A stretch of 64,000 nucleotides of DNA, taken from positions 22,621,501 through 22,685,500 of the forward strand of contig CATNEN010000001.1 of NCBI GenBank assembly GCA_950097015.1, in the 5' to 3' direction. Shown here one piece after another: positions 60,833-64,000 of the stretch. Position numbers and translations under genes: made by a program. Position 1 is the stretch's first letter. Each line of letters starts with the position of its first letter. The notes under the pieces were generated by a model. That model was given only the letters and a program-made list of their open reading frames with translations, ran no database searches and had not been told where the DNA came from. Source of the stretch: Macrostomum hystrix. Its lineage: Eukaryota; Platyhelminthes; Macrostomidae.

Positions 60833-63774
60833 CTAGTTGGAAACTTTCGACATGACGTCGCTGAGCACGCGAACAAACCTGAGCACATCGGTGAACGAGT
60901 TGTACAGCGGCGCTGGGGCCACTCGGATGACATTCGGCTTGCGTTCGTCGCATGCGACACCGCGAGCTTCCAGCTCCGGCAGGACTAGCTCCACAGGGCA
61001 GGGCAGCAGCAGCGATAGCTGAGCTCCGCGAGCCTCCGGATCCGCCGGGGTGATGACAGAGCAGGCGGGCGCGAGTTTGGCCAGCAGGTGCTCAAGGTAG
61101 GCGGTGAGCAGCAGGGACTTTCTGCGAATGCGCTCCATGCCGGCTAGCTTGAACACGTCGAGAGATGCCCGGACACAGGCGGCCTGGGCGAGGGGCGAGG
61201 AGAATGAGGAGCTCAATGCACTGGAAGACATCGAAAGATATCGGTGATAAGAATCTCAACCTGAACTACCTGAATCTCAACCTGAACTGCCTGAATCTCA
61301 ACCTGAACTGCCTGAATCTCAACCTGAACTGCCCGAATCTCAACCTGAACTACCTGAATTTTAAACGGAACTACCTGAATTTTAAACTGAACTACCTGAA
61401 TTTTAAACTGAACTACCTGAATCTCAACCTGAACTACCTGAATCTCAAGCTGAACTGCTTGAATCTCAAGCTGAACTGCTTGAATTCCTTTAAAAACTAC
61501 CAGAATTTCTTTAGCAACTACCTGAATTTCATATTGAACACACTCGAAACCCAAGCTGAACTACATAAATTATGGAACGCCTGAACTACCAAAAAACACC
61601 TGAGTCCCAACCCCAGCCCACCTGAATCATGGACGGATTGGTGAGCCGAAACTGGCCAGCGCTTGGCTCCGGCTCCATCTGGTTGGTCATGTCGAAGCGG
61701 GTGTCAATCTGGTGGCCCCACCAGCCCTCCAGGCGGGGCAGTTGGTCCCGACTGTCGGCTCCCAGGTGTCGCTGATGCACAAATGCGCCAGCGATGCAGC
61801 CGGCTCCGCAGTTCAGGTACTTGTAGGTGCACCAGGCGGCGAAGTCGACGCCCCAGTCGTGCAGCCGGAGCGGCACGTTGCCAACGGCGTGAGCTAGATC
61901 CCAGCCCACCCGACAGCCGTTGTCCCTGGCGGCCTCCGTGATGGCGGCGATGTCGAACAGCTGGCCAGTGTAATAGTGCACTCCAGAGAAGAGCACCAGG
62001 GCGATCTCGTGACCGCGGCTGTTGATGGTCTGGATGGGGACCACGAATGTCTCACCTCACGTTAATGGTAATTAAAAATGAATTAATAAAAAATTTCTTT
62101 AAATATTACCCTCATAATCGTTATAATACTCTTTTGCAATAATTGTCTTGCTGAAGGACACAGTTCCAGTGGAGTCGGAAATCGAACCCCCGACCTTCAA
62201 GTCGTGAGTCCGACGCTCTAACCACTAGGCTACAACCTCATAATATTATCCTCATACTAGACCCGCAGCCAACGAGGAGGCAATTCGCTGACTCCTGAGC
62301 ACACACACTCACAATGTTGTGTACATCTGCCCTGACTTTTCTCATCGTCAGGCAGTGTGCGTTCAGTGTACACACTGTGTATACACTTTCCCTGTGCCTT
62401 GGAGGTCGTAAATTGCACGACAAGCCCCCAAGCCTTCTCTCCGCGGATGCACCCCAAACGAATGTGGCCTCGCTGCAGAATCAAGCTCAAGGACCTTGGT
62501 GCGAGACGAAAACGCGTTACACCGTTCTGCCACTCACCCTCTTACGTAAAATATCGACCTTAAACTGGTTGTTTCAAAGTCACTAAGATAACGGCTACAT
62601 AAGAATCGAGCCAAGGCCACGAACCTCAACAATGTCGTCGGTTCTCAAACAGCGCTCGCCCTGTCGCGGTTTCAGGCAGATCATCTCATTGGCTGGGTCC
62701 AGGCCCCGATTGCGAATCTGCGACTCCACGGCATAGTGATCGGAGGGGAACGCCTGACACTCCAGCAGCACTTTGGTCCGGCCTGGCTTGGGCTGGTAGA
62801 AGGAAGTCAGCATGAGGTGCAGGTTCACCGTCAGGCTGTTCATCACGCAGGTCTCCGTTGGCAGGGCGCCCACCAGCGCCGACATGTCGTCTAGCAGCCA
62901 CTCGTCACAGAAGGCCCACGGCATGAAACCGTGACGATGACCGAAGACACCGAACCTGCGGAGTGGGTGCCGACAGCACTGCCATACCACATCTCATCTC
63001 ACCCAAAACTCCATCTCATCTCACCCTAAACTCCATCTTATCTCACCCTGACCTCTGCCACATCTCACCCTAACCTCCGCCACATCTCACCTGTCCTCCG
63101 CCACATCTCACCCTAACCTCCGCCACATCTCACCCTAACCTCCGCCACATCTCACCCTAACCTCCGCCACATCTCACCTTGACCTCCGCCACATCTCACC
63201 CTGACCTCCGCCACATCTCACTCTAACCTCCGCCACATCTCACCCTGACCTCTGCCACATCTCACCCTGACCTCTGCCACATCTCACCCTAACCTCCGCC
63301 ACATCTCACCCTGACCTCTGCCACATCTCACCCTGACCTCTGCCACATCTCACTCTAACCTACGCCGCATCTCACCCTGACCTCCGCCCCATCTCACCTG
63401 TCCATAGAGCTGATGACTCACCTGGCCCACTGGCTGAGCTGAGTGTCCAACTGTTGCCGGACCTCCTTGGGCATCAGGCCGAGCGAGTTGCCGCACAGGT
63501 AGATGCTGTCCTCATCAGGGTCGGGCCTGGAGTCGCCCTGGCCGTCGAGTCCCAGCTTGACCAGCGGCAGGTCGCGCATCTTCGGATAGTGGAACCTGTC
63601 CCTGAACTTGGCCAGCGGATCGTTAAGGTCGGCCAAGCGGGCGAAGTCCTCACAGTCGAGCTGCACAGACCATTCATCGGCTAGACTCTGCAGGTCAATC
63701 AACGGGTGCCGGCTCTCAGACGATTCGTTACTGTTGTTGAAAGCCATTGAAGGTTCCGCTTGCATGAGGACCAC
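60833..63774 (-). CDS. KYNU: Kynureninase
   Basis: Exons 63774-63422, 62955-62625, 62029-61622 and 61183-60833 (phases 2, 0, 0) give 480 residues (human 465). The enzyme is a PLP-dependent hydrolase of the kynurenine pathway, cleaving kynurenine or 3-hydroxykynurenine to anthranilate or 3-hydroxyanthranilate plus alanine. Visible blocks: SIYLCGNSLGLMPKEVRQQL; MNSLTVNLHLMLTSFYQP and ECQAFPSDHYAVESQI; LVLFSGVHYYTGQLFDI and VGWDLAHAVGNVPL with the PLP-contacting Asp272; WCTYKYLNCGAGCIAGAFVH with the Schiff-base Lys298; and GVACDERKPNVIRVAPAPLYNSF. All key residues are present. The start could be any of three Met codons (63774, 63765, 63747). Introns 1 and 3 are minisatellites; intron 2 holds a SINE-A and a second tRNA-derived element. 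Confidence 0.96.
61243..61580 (+). repeat. 21-bp minisatellite, kynureninase intron 3
   Basis: About 15 units of 21 bp (CTGAACTACCTGAATCTCAA...), with TTTTAAAC and CTCAAG variants in blocks. In the sense of the gene each unit contains ATTCAGGTAG, close to the real donor (GATTCAG|GTGGG) 40 bp away. Confidence 0.95.
62110..62240 (-). mobile_element. tRNA-derived SINE (GTCCTTCAGCAAGACA type)
   Basis: On the minus strand from about 62236: GTAGCCTAGTGGTTAGAGCG (a near-consensus A box), an anticodon-loop-like CTCACGA, and GGGGTTCGATTTCCGACTCC (B box). The anticodon stem is mispaired. It is followed directly by GTGTCCTTCAGCAAGACA, which resembles the conserved GTCCTTGxGCAAGxCAC motif found after the tRNA head in many animal SINEs. 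It is therefore read as a SINE rather than a tRNA gene. Lies in kynureninase intron 2. Confidence 0.7.
62262..62530 (-). mobile_element. SINE-A copy 3, kynureninase intron 2
   Basis: The most complete copy. Minus strand: a tRNA-like head (about 62530-62465; GGTGAGTGGCAGAACGGTG ... GGTCCTTGAGCTTGATTCTG), then a body with TTTGGGGTGCATCC, GTCGTGCAATTTACGACC, a CTGACGATGAGAAAAGTCAG hairpin, and GTGTGCTCAGGAGTCAGCGA. The same body is at 43640-43850 and 9256-9420. Confidence 0.75.
62990..63405 (+). repeat. 22-bp minisatellite, kynureninase intron 1
   Basis: About 19 units of ATCTCACCCTAACCTCCGCC (22 bp with the last two bases), with CTGACC and CTCTAACC subtypes. In the sense of the gene each has GGGTGAGATG. 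The array starts 16 bp after the donor (CCAG|GTGAG) and its first unit reads GGACAGGTGAGATG. Confidence 0.96.
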
Positions 63775-64000
63775 TGCAGGTAGAGCGCGAGTTCACCGTG
63801 TGATTATTTGACACAGACAGACACACCCATGCGCTTGGCTTGCAAGCTGACAATTTCACAAACTCAAAATCTTAGCCCGGCAATTTGCCAGATAGATAAG
63901 ATAGCAATAGGCTAGGCTAGGCTAGCTAACAGCCGGTGTTTTCTAAGCTGACAAAATGTAGGTAAATCAACAAGATACGCTCAAGGCCTGAAGTGTCTAA

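Noticed and set aside
62163..62236. Functional tRNA gene (Val-CAC-like loop)
   Set aside because: The anticodon stem is mispaired and a SINE-type motif follows directly; better explained as a SINE head.

Overview
The window is nuclear DNA from an invertebrate animal. Its genes have GT-AG introns and are animal families: ETS, PLAC8, globin, QRSL1, CHIC, a class A GPCR, LST2/ZFYVE28, ERGIC2 and kynureninase. Introns and intergenic DNA are unusually rich in minisatellites, SINEs and foldback elements. A lophotrochozoan, perhaps a free-living flatworm, would fit this architecture, but that is a weak inference; no rRNA, mitochondrial or other lineage marker was seen.

Layout. 0.3-0.6 kb: an ETS-domain exon (+). 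3.5-5.5 kb: a decayed tnp2/CACTA-like transposase (-), with degenerate coding DNA beyond it. 8-9.3 kb: decayed ankyrin and kinase-like exons (-) interrupted by a SINE. 10.3 kb: a LINE reverse-transcriptase tail (-). 11.9 kb: an intronless PLAC8 gene (+). 13.1 kb: an unrecognised exon (-). 14.5-17.9 kb: a three-exon globin (+). 18.4-21.0 kb: QRSL1/GatA (-), convergent with the globin. 22.7-27.1 kb: a CHIC-family gene (-). 28.7-32.95 kb: a complete but inactivated Ty3/gypsy element with LTRs and a 5-bp target duplication. 34.0-38.4 kb: a 4.4-kb satellite of ~29-bp units with a 1275-bp higher-order period. 40.5-44.5 kb: a neuropeptide-type GPCR (+). 44.8-46.2 kb and 49.8-50.5 kb: two arrays of the same 24-bp satellite in opposite orientation around a double-FYVE LST2 gene (+, 47.1-49.1 kb). 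51.9-57.5 kb: ERGIC2 (-). 60.8-63.8 kb: kynureninase (-).

The genes do not form a pathway; they are an ordinary mix of housekeeping, trafficking, signalling and metabolic genes. The striking property is structural. Of the 17 introns that can be placed in the seven multi-exon genes, ten are largely filled by a minisatellite private to that intron, usually starting 15-200 bp after the donor. The larger introns without arrays carry SINEs or MITE-like elements instead. Coding sequence and reading frame are undisturbed, and all reconstructed junctions keep phase, giving proteins of normal family length (globin 158, QRSL1 517, CHIC 169, GPCR 471, LST2 505, ERGIC2 418, kynureninase 480 residues).
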